The notes below the pieces were generated by a model. It was not told the origin of the DNA. It made no database searches and saw nothing but the letters and a program-made list of their open reading frames with translations. DNA of 35,338 nt from Clostridia bacterium (lineage in GTDB: Bacteria > Bacillota > Clostridia > Oscillospirales > CAG-272), in assembly GCA_017456625.1 (NCBI GenBank), contig JAFTJB010000033.1:1-35338 (forward strand), written 5' to 3'. Every line of letters starts with the position of its first letter. Within the stretch, counting starts at the first letter, position 1. Both the position numbers and the translations under genes were made by a program. Below are positions 1 to 7,487 of the stretch, one piece after another.

Positions 1-402
1 ACCACAGGGGAACTGGTCGAGATCATCAAGCAGTCGATTCCTGCGGCACAAAGAGACGGCGGACACCATCCGGCAAAGCGCTCGTTCCAAGCGTTGCGTA
101 TTGAGGTGAATTCCGAGCTGGATGTGATCGCACCCGCGATCAGGTCCGCCGTCCGCCTTCTTCGCAAGGGAGGCAGGATCGCGATCATCACCTTCCATTC
201 GCTCGAGGATCGCATCGTCAAGCAGACCTTTGCGGATCTGGCGAGCGGATGCACGTGCCCGAGGAGCTTCCCGGTCTGCGTGTGCGGAAAGAAGCCCATC
301 GTTAAGGTGGTCACAAGGAAGCCGATCCTCCCCTCCGCCGAGGAGCTGGAGGAGAACCCGCGCTCGCGCAGTGCCAAGCTCCGCGTCGCGGAAAAGCTCT
401 GA
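1..402 (+). CDS. rsmH: 16S rRNA (cytosine1402-N4)-methyltransferase RsmH, 3' part
   Basis: This is the C-terminal 133 residues of RsmH (MraW), the SAM-dependent enzyme that methylates N4 of C1402 in the 16S rRNA decoding centre. The reading frame is open from base 1, so the gene begins upstream of the window. Recognisable family blocks are [15 protein letters not shown] near residue 22 of the fragment, [21 protein letters not shown], and the closing part with [14 protein letters not shown]. The SAM-binding half is outside the window. Its place directly ahead of ftsL and a class B PBP is the usual dcw order, where mraZ normally lies further upstream. The fragment contains a CxC/CVC cysteine cluster, common in Firmicutes members. 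Identification is secure; completeness cannot be judged. Confidence 0.96.
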   Translation, partial: TTGELVEIIKQSIPAAQRDGGHHPAKRSFQALRIEVNSELDVIAPAIRSAVRLLRKGGRIAIITFHSLEDRIVKQTFADLASGCTCPRSFPVCVCGKKPIVKVVTRKPILPSAEELEENPRSRSAKLRVAEKL

Positions 403-419
403 TATTATAATAGGAAGAT

Positions 420-902
420 ATGAACAAGGAAAAAACACGAAAGCTTGTTTTGGGTGTGTTGCTTGCAACCTTTGCGTTTTACTGCTTCGTTTTGCTGATC
501 CGACTGTTCGTGGACGGACGGTATTATATGAGCTTCGCAGAACGCTTCAAACGGGCGAACTTAATTCCGCTTGCGACACTTTATGATTACGCAATCAAGC
601 TTGTAAATGACCGCATCAACGTTTCAACTGTTATTTATAACATTTTTGGTAACTTAATTGCATTCTTTCCTATGGGATGTTACCTACCGTGCATTTTTCA
701 AAAAATGCGCAAGGCTAAAATGTTTTGTGTGGCGGTATTAACGATCTTGGTGGCGGTAGAAGTATTGCAGATGATCCTCGGCGTTGGGCTCTTTGATATC
801 GACGATATCATTTTGAACTTTGCGGGGGCGATCGTGGGATGGGGAGTCGTTCACATCCCGGTGATAAATAGATTGTTGAACAAAATTTACGTTTATCGGT
901 AA
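420..902 (+). CDS. VanZ-like membrane protein
   Basis: A 160-residue integral membrane protein of the VanZ-like family. Residues about 9-30 form a first membrane segment. Then come the family blocks NIFGNLIAFFPMGCYLP (about residues 74-90), a segment with EVLQ (about 104-118), and FDIDDIILNFAGAIVGW (about 125-141). The founding member VanZ raises teicoplanin resistance, but most relatives are uncharacterised, so no substrate is assigned. The ATG at 420 follows an AGGAAG only two bases away, so initiation may be weak or coupled to rsmH, which ends 17 bases upstream. The gene is visibly richer in A and T than its neighbours. VanZ-like genes are not a standard part of the dcw cluster, which suggests a later insertion. 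The family call is firm and the role unknown. Confidence 0.8.
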   Translation: MNKEKTRKLVLGVLLATFAFYCFVLLIRLFVDGRYYMSFAERFKRANLIPLATLYDYAIKLVNDRINVSTVIYNIFGNLIAFFPMGCYLPCIFQKMRKAKMFCVAVLTILVAVEVLQMILGVGLFDIDDIILNFAGAIVGWGVVHIPVINRLLNKIYVYR

Positions 903-929
903 TCAAAATTCGAGAAAGGGCAGAGAGCC

Positions 930-1805
930 ATGGAAACGGTTACGCTGAAGGAAGTGCATACTGTTGGTACGGGCGTACAGGTCAATATGACTGCGCGTGT
1001 ACAGGCTATCTCTGCGCGTTATGAAAAGAGAGGACTTGTCAAGGCTGCCGAGATGGAAGCGGAGGCAAGAGAGAGAGCAGAGGCACAGACCGCAGAGCTC
1101 GCTCCCGTTGCTTATCGCAAATCCACGCTCTCGGAGGCGGCGGTGAAGGGAATGTACCGCCGCGGCAAGGACTACATGGACGGTCAGGATCTGCTCGGCT
1201 ATTTTGAGGAGACGAGACAGAGACGGATCGCGGAATGTGATTTTTCCAAGGAGACGGGCATCTATGAGACGGCAGATCCTCTGCGCGTTGAGGAGCACGT
1301 CCCCGATACGGCTCTGGTGCTGGCGGAGGAGAAGAGATCACTGCTTCCCACGTCGCTTCCCAAGATGCCCGCATACATCAAGGACAAGCTCAAGACCTCC
1401 GTGCCCGAGTGGTTCTGCGGAGAAACGGTCAAGAGCGCGAAAAAGACCAAGAAATTCCCACTGTCCGCATTTGCGGCAATGATCGCAGTGGCGGTTTCTC
1501 TCATGCTCATCGTAGCGAGCTCGGTCATGCTTACCCGTGCGGAGTCGCGTATCAACGCACTCACGCTTGAGGCAGACGAGCTTTCGGGAGAGATCGCCGA
1601 GCTGCGCTCGGACATCGACGTGGAGAGTGATCTGCTCTATCTGCGAGAAATCGCGATGGAGGAATACGGCATGGTGGACGAGGAATACGTAAGAATGACC
1701 TATCTTAACACTGCGGGTGAGGATAGCATCGAGGCGTTTGAGACGGAGGATCGCGGCGGCATCGGACTGTCGGCTCTGCTCAGCGCGATCGGGATAGGAG
1801 ATTAA
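930..1805 (+). CDS. ftsL: FtsL-like septum protein with long cytoplasmic N-terminus
   Basis: A 291-residue bitopic protein. Residues 1-176 are hydrophilic and rich in Glu, Ala and Arg. Residues about 177-201 form one membrane helix. Residues about 203-233 are a heptad-like coiled coil, followed by a short motif (LREIAMEEYGMV, about 238-249) of the kind seen in FtsL/DivIC proteins, and an acidic tail. The position between rsmH and the class B PBP is exactly that of ftsL. FtsL is a bitopic subunit of the FtsQLB complex (DivIB-FtsL-DivIC in Gram-positives) that activates the FtsW/PBP synthase. Typical FtsL is only about 90-120 residues, so the roughly 175-residue cytoplasmic part is an extension I do not recognise. 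The ATG at 930 has AAAGGG about nine bases upstream. The assignment rests on position, topology and the C-terminal motif. Confidence 0.75.
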   Translation: METVTLKEVHTVGTGVQVNMTARVQAISARYEKRGLVKAAEMEAEARERAEAQTAELAPVAYRKSTLSEAAVKGMYRRGKDYMDGQDLLGYFEETRQRRIAECDFSKETGIYETADPLRVEEHVPDTALVLAEEKRSLLPTSLPKMPAYIKDKLKTSVPEWFCGETVKSAKKTKKFPLSAFAAMIAVAVSLMLIVASSVMLTRAESRINALTLEADELSGEIAELRSDIDVESDLLYLREIAMEEYGMVDEEYVRMTYLNTAGEDSIEAFETEDRGGIGLSALLSAIGIGD

Positions 1806-1924
1806 ATTTTTGTCATAAGCCGAGAAATTTGTCCATAAAATAAATAGCGACGGCGAGGCGAGGGAGTACGGTTTCCCGCTTTCACGAAAAACCGAATTTC
1901 TACGGAAAGAGAGCTGTATATCTT

Positions 1925-4459
1925 ATGGAAGAAAACAAGCAAGCCCCCAATGAGGAAGCTTCCAGGGTGATTCACCCAAGGGTCATACGTCGCGGTGTGA
2001 TCTTAATGGGAATCGCGTTTGGCCTCTTGGGGCTGCTTTTGTTAAGAATTCTGCTCTACCAAACGGTAGGGTATGGAAAATATCAGCAAAAGGTCATCGA
2101 TCAGATGACGACCGAGTCCTCCGTGATCGCGAATCGAGGCAATATTTACGATGCAAACGGAACGCTTCTCGCAACCAACGTTACGACCTACCGTGTGTTT
2201 ATTGCCCCCTCTGCCATTGCTTCGGCACAGACCGAGATGAACAGACAGGGAGAAGGGATCCGTCTGGATAGCATGATCGCAGATGAGCTTGCCGATATTT
2301 TGTCGGTGAGCGTTTCCTACGTTATGGAGCAGACCTCCTATACCAATAAGCTCGACAGAACGATCAAAAACAAGGTCGATGAGGATACCGCAGACCTGGT
2401 CCGTGAGGCGATCGAGGAGAACGGCTGGCACCAATTCGTGCATTTGCAGGCAACCTCCACGCGGTATTATCCATATTCCTCACTCGGTGCGCACGTGCTC
2501 GGCTTTACGGGCAGCGACGGCGGCGGTCTTTACGGATTGGAATTTTACTACGATGAGCAGCTTGCGGGTACCAACGGAAGATACATTATTGCAAGAGATG
2601 CGCAAGGCAACGAGATGCCCTACGGATACGAGGAGTTTATCGCTGCCGAGGACGGCTATCACCTCAATACCACCATCGACGTTTACGTGCAGGCGGCACT
2701 TGAGGAGCAGGTAAAGAACGCTTGCCTCGAGGCGGGCGGCGAGAACCGCGCGGCGGGGGTCGTGATGGACGTCAACACGGGTGGCGTGCTCGGTATGGCG
2801 ATCTATCCCAACTTTGATCTCAACGATCCATGGACCTTGGATCAGCAGTCCGAATCGCTTCTCGCATCGAGCGGATTTGATGCGAACGGCGAGAGCTATA
2901 GCTCCATGCGCCAGGCTTTGCTTTTAAATATGTGGTCGAACAAGGCGATCACCGAGAGCTACATTCCCGGTTCGACCTTCAAGGTCATTACCGCGGCAAT
3001 GGTGCTTGAGGAGGCGGTCGTCACGGTCGATCAGGGCTTTGATTGCCCCGGATATAAGGTCGTGTCGGGCAGAACGATCCGATGCCACAAGCTCACGGGT
3101 CACGGACATCTCAACTTTACACAGGGCATTCAGCAATCCTGCAACCCGGTGCTCATGTCCGTCGGTCTCGCGCTTGGGCAGGATCCCTTTTACGATTATC
3201 TCGGCGCGTTCGGTTATCTCGAAAAAACGCAGATCGACCTCCCCGGAGAGGGAACCGGCGTATTTGCTTCGAGAAACTACTTTACCGAATTGGATCTTGC
3301 GATCTACGCATTCGGTCAGAACTTCAACGTCACGCTCATGCAGCAGATCACGGCGGTATCGGCAGTTGCAAACGGCGGATATCTCGTTCAGCCGCATTTC
3401 CTTTCCTCAATTACCGATTCCGACGGAAACGTGGTCAAATCCTTTGATACCAAGGTGCGCCGCCAAGTGGTGAGCGCGGAGACCTGCAAGACCGTCGCGG
3501 ACATTCTGGAGAAGGGTGTTTCGGGAGACGGAGGCGCGAAAAACGCATACGTCACGGGTTACCGTGTCGCCGCAAAGACGGGTACCTCCGAGAAAAAGGA
3601 GTATAAGTGCCCTAAGTGTGACAGTACCGCGGAGATCTGGCGCGACGGCGGAAAGACACAGTACGAGTGCAGCGGATGTCGCCGTACCGTATCCGAGGCG
3701 GAGCTCGGTCACGACGAGAACGGAAAGCTGATCACTAAGTGCCCTGCCTGCGCCAAGGATCTTGTTACCCTTTATACCTGCAGTATTTGCGGACTCAAGG
3801 GCGTTTTGAAGGATTTTGATAAAAGTGAAGATTACGTTTGCTCCACGGTGGCATTCGCGCCTGCGGAAAATCCGCGGTACGCCGTCATCATCATGGTCGA
3901 TGAGCCGACCAAGGGTGTCCTTTACGGAAGTGTTGTCGCGGCTCCGTACGTAGCGAACGTGATGGAAAAGATCCTTCCGTATCTCGGCGTTGAGGCGATC
4001 TACACCGAAGCGGAGCTTGAAAAAATGACCGTTACCGTCCCGAAGGTGGTCGGCTGGAGCGCGAACGCGGCAAAGAAATCCTGCGAGGCGCGCGGACTTG
4101 AGGTCGAGATCATCGGGGAAACGAGCGGCGTTGTCAAAAAAATGTATCCCGAGGGCGGAACGACGGTAGAGAAGACATCGGGTAAGGTCATTCTTTATAC
4201 CACGCAGGACGAAACGCAGGTTGAAACGCTTACGGTCCCCGATCTCGTCGGTATGACCGCAACGGCGGCAAATCAGACGTTGGTCAATAAGGGCTTTAAC
4301 ATTCGCATTCTCGGAACCAAGAACTACACCAGCGGCACGGGTGCCGTGGTGGTAGAGCAATCTGTCGCGGCGGGTACACAGCTACCGCGTGGCTCGGTCA
4401 TCGAGGTCACCTTCCGCTACCTCGGTGATGACGATTACAACGAGGAAGAGGAATACTAA
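1925..4459 (+). CDS. ftsI: Class B penicillin-binding protein (FtsI/PBP2B/SpoVD type) with PASTA domains
   Basis: An 844-residue D,D-transpeptidase that cross-links septal or spore-cortex peptidoglycan outside the membrane. Residues about 22-46 are the membrane anchor; about 60-240 the PBP dimerisation/pedestal domain (RGNIYDANG at 71). The transpeptidase domain has the active-site serine in STFK (350-353), SCN (405-407) and KTGT (551-554). Two PASTA domains occupy about 702-760 and 767-832, followed by an acidic tail. PASTA domains are typical of Firmicutes septal PBPs and SpoVD. The odd part is residues about 556-637, an insertion with four CxxC pairs placed between KTGT and the conserved FAPAENPRY strand (listed separately). 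Its dcw position beside ftsL, murE and ftsW makes it the likely partner of FtsW. Sequence alone does not separate a vegetative PBP2B from a sporulation SpoVD. Confidence 0.93.
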   Translation: MEENKQAPNEEASRVIHPRVIRRGVILMGIAFGLLGLLLLRILLYQTVGYGKYQQKVIDQMTTESSVIANRGNIYDANGTLLATNVTTYRVFIAPSAIASAQTEMNRQGEGIRLDSMIADELADILSVSVSYVMEQTSYTNKLDRTIKNKVDEDTADLVREAIEENGWHQFVHLQATSTRYYPYSSLGAHVLGFTGSDGGGLYGLEFYYDEQLAGTNGRYIIARDAQGNEMPYGYEEFIAAEDGYHLNTTIDVYVQAALEEQVKNACLEAGGENRAAGVVMDVNTGGVLGMAIYPNFDLNDPWTLDQQSESLLASSGFDANGESYSSMRQALLLNMWSNKAITESYIPGSTFKVITAAMVLEEAVVTVDQGFDCPGYKVVSGRTIRCHKLTGHGHLNFTQGIQQSCNPVLMSVGLALGQDPFYDYLGAFGYLEKTQIDLPGEGTGVFASRNYFTELDLAIYAFGQNFNVTLMQQITAVSAVANGGYLVQPHFLSSITDSDGNVVKSFDTKVRRQVVSAETCKTVADILEKGVSGDGGAKNAYVTGYRVAAKTGTSEKKEYKCPKCDSTAEIWRDGGKTQYECSGCRRTVSEAELGHDENGKLITKCPACAKDLVTLYTCSICGLKGVLKDFDKSEDYVCSTVAFAPAENPRYAVIIMVDEPTKGVLYGSVVAAPYVANVMEKILPYLGVEAIYTEAELEKMTVTVPKVVGWSANAAKKSCEARGLEVEIIGETSGVVKKMYPEGGTTVEKTSGKVILYTTQDETQVETLTVPDLVGMTATAANQTLVNKGFNIRILGTKNYTSGTGAVVVEQSVAAGTQLPRGSVIEVTFRYLGDDDYNEEEEY
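3590..3835 (+). other. Double zinc-ribbon-like insertion inside the PBP transpeptidase domain
   Basis: This stretch encodes residues about 556-637 of the class B PBP. It holds four CxxC pairs: C562/C565, C582/C585, C606/C609 and C619/C622, spaced like two consecutive zinc ribbons (two knuckles each). It begins directly after KTGTSE and ends before the strand that leads to FAPAENPRY, which in familiar PBPs follows KTGT after only a short loop. The reading frame is continuous and base composition matches the flanks, so it is part of the protein. Metal binding is inferred from cysteine spacing. Function is unknown. Confidence 0.8.
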
Positions 4460-4471
4460 AAAGCGGCTCTG

Positions 4472-4505
4472 CCGTTGGAAGTCAAACGGATATTTTTTCC
4501 AACGG
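4472..4505 (+). promoter_or_regulatory. Inverted repeat overlapping the murE ribosome binding site
   Basis: CCGTTGGAA at 4472-4480 is repeated as its exact reverse complement TTCCAACGG at 4497-4505, with a 16-base loop. The right arm runs into the murE Shine-Dalgarno (GGAGG at 4504-4508), so the folded RNA would pair its first two bases. There is a T-rich run inside the loop rather than after the stem, so it is not a standard terminator. A role in damping murE translation, or in holding it until ribosomes arrive from the upstream gene, is an inference. Confidence 0.45.
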
Positions 4506-4513
4506 AGGGCGCT

Positions 4514-6019
4514 ATGAGGCTTGATATTTTATGTGCCGCAGTGGGGATCGATTGCCCCGAGGAGCGGCGGAATGATGAGGTCGCGGCGATCGAGACCGAT
4601 TCGACTCGCGTACGGGAAAATTGCCTGTTCGTATGCATTCGCGGGCTTCACACCGACGGACATCGATACGCCGATGAAGCTGTTCGAGCGGGCGCGAGAT
4701 GGATCCTTTGTGAGGAGGACGGCGAGCTGCCCACTGTCAGGGAAGCGACCGTTCTCAAAGCACGGGGAACGCGTCGCGCGCTGGCGCAGCTCTATCACGC
4801 ATGGTACGGCTTTCCCGCAAGGCGGCTGTCGGTTATCGGTGTGACGGGGACGAACGGAAAAAGCTCGGTCTCTACCATGATCGCGGCAATTCTGAACGGC
4901 GCAGGTCACTCCTGTGGACTGATCGGTACGCTCGGCTGTGAGCTGCGCGGACAAAAAATGGAGAGTGGATCGGACGATCCGCTTGCCAACATGACCACAC
5001 CCGATCCCAAGGAGCTGTATCGGATCCTCTCAAAAATGGCGGATGAGGGTGCCGAATACGTTGCAATGGAGGTCTCCTCGCATGCCTTGGCGCTTGATAA
5101 GGTGGCACCGATCGATTTTTCAGTCGGTGTGTTTACCAATCTCACTCCCGAGCATCTCGATTTTCATCACGGTATGCATGATTACGCCGAGGCGAAGGCA
5201 AGGCTTTTTGCACAGAGCGAAATTTCGGTTATCAATGCGGATGCGGATGCGCACGGGCAGATGCTCGCGGCAGCACGGGACAGGACTTGTACCTACTCTG
5301 CGCGGGTGGATGCGGATTACCGCGCCGATGCGATCGAATTGCGGTCGGATGGCGTTTCTTACGAATTCCTAACCGAGCAGGGCAGTTTCCCGATCACGTC
5401 TCCCATTCCCGCACGGTTCACCGTGGAAAACACGGCGTTGGCGGCGGCAGTGGCGTGTGAATTGGATATAGCAAAAGAGGATATCCAACGAGCATTGGCG
5501 TGCCTGTCGGGTGTCAAGGGGCGCATGGAACGCGTAAAGCTTCCGCCCGACGCGGATATCACGGTTCTGATCGATTACGCACATACCCCCGATGCGCTGG
5601 AGCGACTGCTGTTGACGGCGCGTGAGCTGAAAAGGGGAGAGCTTGTGCTTCTCTTTGGCTGTGGCGGAGACCGCGACCGATCCAAGCGACCCGTGATGGG
5701 GCGCATTGCTTCAGAGCTCGCGGATCGCATCGTCTTAACGAGCGACAACGCACGCACGGAGAGCAAACAAAAAATTTTAGGCGAGATCCTTTCGGGGATC
5801 CCTACGGATTGCGACTGCACGGTCATACCAGACCGACGTGAAGCGATCCGACACGCGATCCTGACCGCAAAAACGGATGCTTTGATCCTTTTGGCAGGGA
5901 AGGGACATGAGGAATATGAGATCGACGGCAACGTCCGTCGGGATTTTTCGGAAAAAAAGATCGCAGAAGAGGCGTACAGAGAACGCCGCACGCAAGGAAA
6001 CGGAGGTAGACCGCAATGA
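4514..6019 (+). CDS. murE: UDP-MurNAc-tripeptide synthetase MurE
   Basis: A 501-residue cytoplasmic Mur ligase adding the third amino acid, most likely meso-diaminopimelate, to UDP-MurNAc-L-Ala-D-Glu with ATP. The N-terminal UDP-binding domain is followed by the ATP loop GTNGKSS (about 112-118), the central block with TTPDPKELYRIL, the EVSSHAL motif, and a C-terminal ligase domain with the HTPDALERLL and GCGGDRDRSKRPVMG motifs. The substrate-selecting motif, usually DNPR in DAP-adding enzymes, reads DNAR here; the arginine that contacts DAP is kept. The ATG at 4514 is chosen because GGAGGG sits five bases upstream; an in-frame TTG at 4475 lacks a good site. The stop overlaps the murF start (ATGA). 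MurD, which makes its substrate, is not in this cluster. Confidence 0.95.
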   Translation: MRLDILCAAVGIDCPEERRNDEVAAIETDSTRVRENCLFVCIRGLHTDGHRYADEAVRAGARWILCEEDGELPTVREATVLKARGTRRALAQLYHAWYGFPARRLSVIGVTGTNGKSSVSTMIAAILNGAGHSCGLIGTLGCELRGQKMESGSDDPLANMTTPDPKELYRILSKMADEGAEYVAMEVSSHALALDKVAPIDFSVGVFTNLTPEHLDFHHGMHDYAEAKARLFAQSEISVINADADAHGQMLAAARDRTCTYSARVDADYRADAIELRSDGVSYEFLTEQGSFPITSPIPARFTVENTALAAAVACELDIAKEDIQRALACLSGVKGRMERVKLPPDADITVLIDYAHTPDALERLLLTARELKRGELVLLFGCGGDRDRSKRPVMGRIASELADRIVLTSDNARTESKQKILGEILSGIPTDCDCTVIPDRREAIRHAILTAKTDALILLAGKGHEEYEIDGNVRRDFSEKKIAEEAYRERRTQGNGGRPQ

Positions 6020-7446
6020 AAACAATGTTCAGCTTTGGAAGCATCTCGCCCAAACAGCTTGCCGAGATGTGTGACACCACTACCATTTACGGAAACACCG
6101 CATCTGTTTCGGTGTGTGGAATTTGTACCGATTCGCGTGAGGCGGATGCGGACACCGTGTTCTGCGCACTGCGCGGTGAGCGCGTGGACGGACACGACTA
6201 TATTGAGACGGCGTGCGAGCGCGGATGCCGCGTGATCCTCTGTGAGGAATACCGCGAGCCCATAGCGGCAGCGGGGGCAGTCGCCATCGTCGTTAAGGAT
6301 TGCGAAAATGCGCTGGCAAAGCTGGCGTTTCAATACATGGAGACCCTGCAGGCAAAGAGCATTGCCGTTACGGGAAGCGTTGGAAAGACCACGACCAAGG
6401 ATATGATCGCGTCTGTCCTCTCGGTTCGCTACGAGGCGTTTAAGACCAAAGGAAACTTTAACAGCGTCATCGGTATGCCGCTCTCCATGCTGGAGATCCC
6501 CAAGGCGTGTGAATACTCGGTATTGGAGATGGGCATGAGTGGATTTGGCGAGATCGAAAGACTCTCTCTCATCGCACAGCCCGATATTGCGGTCATTACC
6601 ACCATCGGTACCTCGCACATGGAGATGCTGGGCTCGAGAGAGAACATCTGCCGCGCCAAGCTCGAGGTGCTCTGCGGTCTCAAGCAAGACGGCATCCTGC
6701 TCCTCAACGGAGATGAGCCTCTGCTTGCCAACGTCAATGGAAAAAGTTACAAAACGCTCTATATTTCGACCGAACGCGAAAATGCGCACTTTTTTGCAAA
6801 GAATATCAGAGTAGAGGCGGATTGCACGCGCTTTGATATTGCTTACAACGGATGCCTGACCGAGGATCTTTGTGTGCGCGTGGTCGGACGTCATAACGTC
6901 TATTCCGCGCTTTTCGCGTTTGCGGTCGGTGTGCTTTCGGGCATGACGGCGGAGGAGATCCGCGAGGGACTCTTGCGCTTCGCGCCCGAGAATCTGCGTC
7001 AGAATATCGTCAGCTTTGCGGGCATGACCTTTATGGAGGATTGCTACAACGCTTCTCCCGAATCCATGCAAGCGGCGATCGACGTGCTTGACGCTTATCA
7101 TAAGCTCAAGGGCGGTCGCACCGTTGCGGTGCTCGGCGATATGCTGGAGCTGGGCGAGGAAAGCTCGGCGCTTCATCGCCAGGTCGGCGCGCATCTCGCA
7201 AAAAAATCGGTCGACCGTCTCATCACGCTCGGCAAGGGCGGCAGCTTCATTGCCGTCGGCGCGATGCAATGTGGCATGAAGGCGGATCGCATTGATAATT
7301 TCCCCTACTATGAGGACGTCATCGAGGAGATCGGGGCACATCTGGTATCCACACTCCAAAAGGGTGACGCGGTGCTCTTCAAGGCAAGCCGCGCGGTCGG
7401 CATCGAGCGACTCATCGATTATTTGCAGAAAAACATGAAAGCGTGA
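6016..7446 (+). CDS. murF: UDP-MurNAc-tripeptide--D-Ala-D-Ala ligase MurF
   Basis: A 476-residue cytoplasmic Mur ligase that attaches D-Ala-D-Ala to the tripeptide precursor, finishing the UDP-MurNAc-pentapeptide that MraY uses. The N-terminal substrate domain has the ICTDSREADADTVFCALRG block (about 36-54). The ATP loop GSVGKTTTK lies at 120-128, GNFNSVIGMP follows, and the C-terminal domain has FMEDCYNASPESMQAA and AVLGDMLELGEES. Length and motif order are normal for the family. The ATG at 6016 overlaps the murE stop by four bases, with GGAGG at about 6002-6006 upstream, so the two are probably translationally coupled. Downstream mraY begins after about 40 bases. The identification is clear and nothing looks broken. 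Confidence 0.96.
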   Translation: MKTMFSFGSISPKQLAEMCDTTTIYGNTASVSVCGICTDSREADADTVFCALRGERVDGHDYIETACERGCRVILCEEYREPIAAAGAVAIVVKDCENALAKLAFQYMETLQAKSIAVTGSVGKTTTKDMIASVLSVRYEAFKTKGNFNSVIGMPLSMLEIPKACEYSVLEMGMSGFGEIERLSLIAQPDIAVITTIGTSHMEMLGSRENICRAKLEVLCGLKQDGILLLNGDEPLLANVNGKSYKTLYISTERENAHFFAKNIRVEADCTRFDIAYNGCLTEDLCVRVVGRHNVYSALFAFAVGVLSGMTAEEIREGLLRFAPENLRQNIVSFAGMTFMEDCYNASPESMQAAIDVLDAYHKLKGGRTVAVLGDMLELGEESSALHRQVGAHLAKKSVDRLITLGKGGSFIAVGAMQCGMKADRIDNFPYYEDVIEEIGAHLVSTLQKGDAVLFKASRAVGIERLIDYLQKNMKA

Positions 7447-7487
7447 TACGGGCAGAATGTCCGTGATAAAAAGGAGCAAACAGAGGA

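Noticed and set aside
1806..1924. A possible hairpin (CGGTTT/AAACCG) and promoter between the ftsL-like gene and the PBP gene
   Set aside because: The stem is only six base pairs with a 14-base loop and no T run, and no convincing -35/-10 pair was found.
4475..4513. Longer MurE start at the TTG at 4475
   Set aside because: It has no ribosome binding site and lies within the inverted repeat; the ATG at 4514 has GGAGGG at correct spacing and gives a normal N-terminus.
5575..7479. A 634-codon open frame on the minus strand across murE and murF
   Set aside because: It is antisense to two certain genes, has no recognisable domain, and comes from the codon bias of the plus-strand genes. The same holds for the long minus-strand frames at 20667-22559, 19646-21151, 23207-24649, 27216-28571 and 14823-16028.
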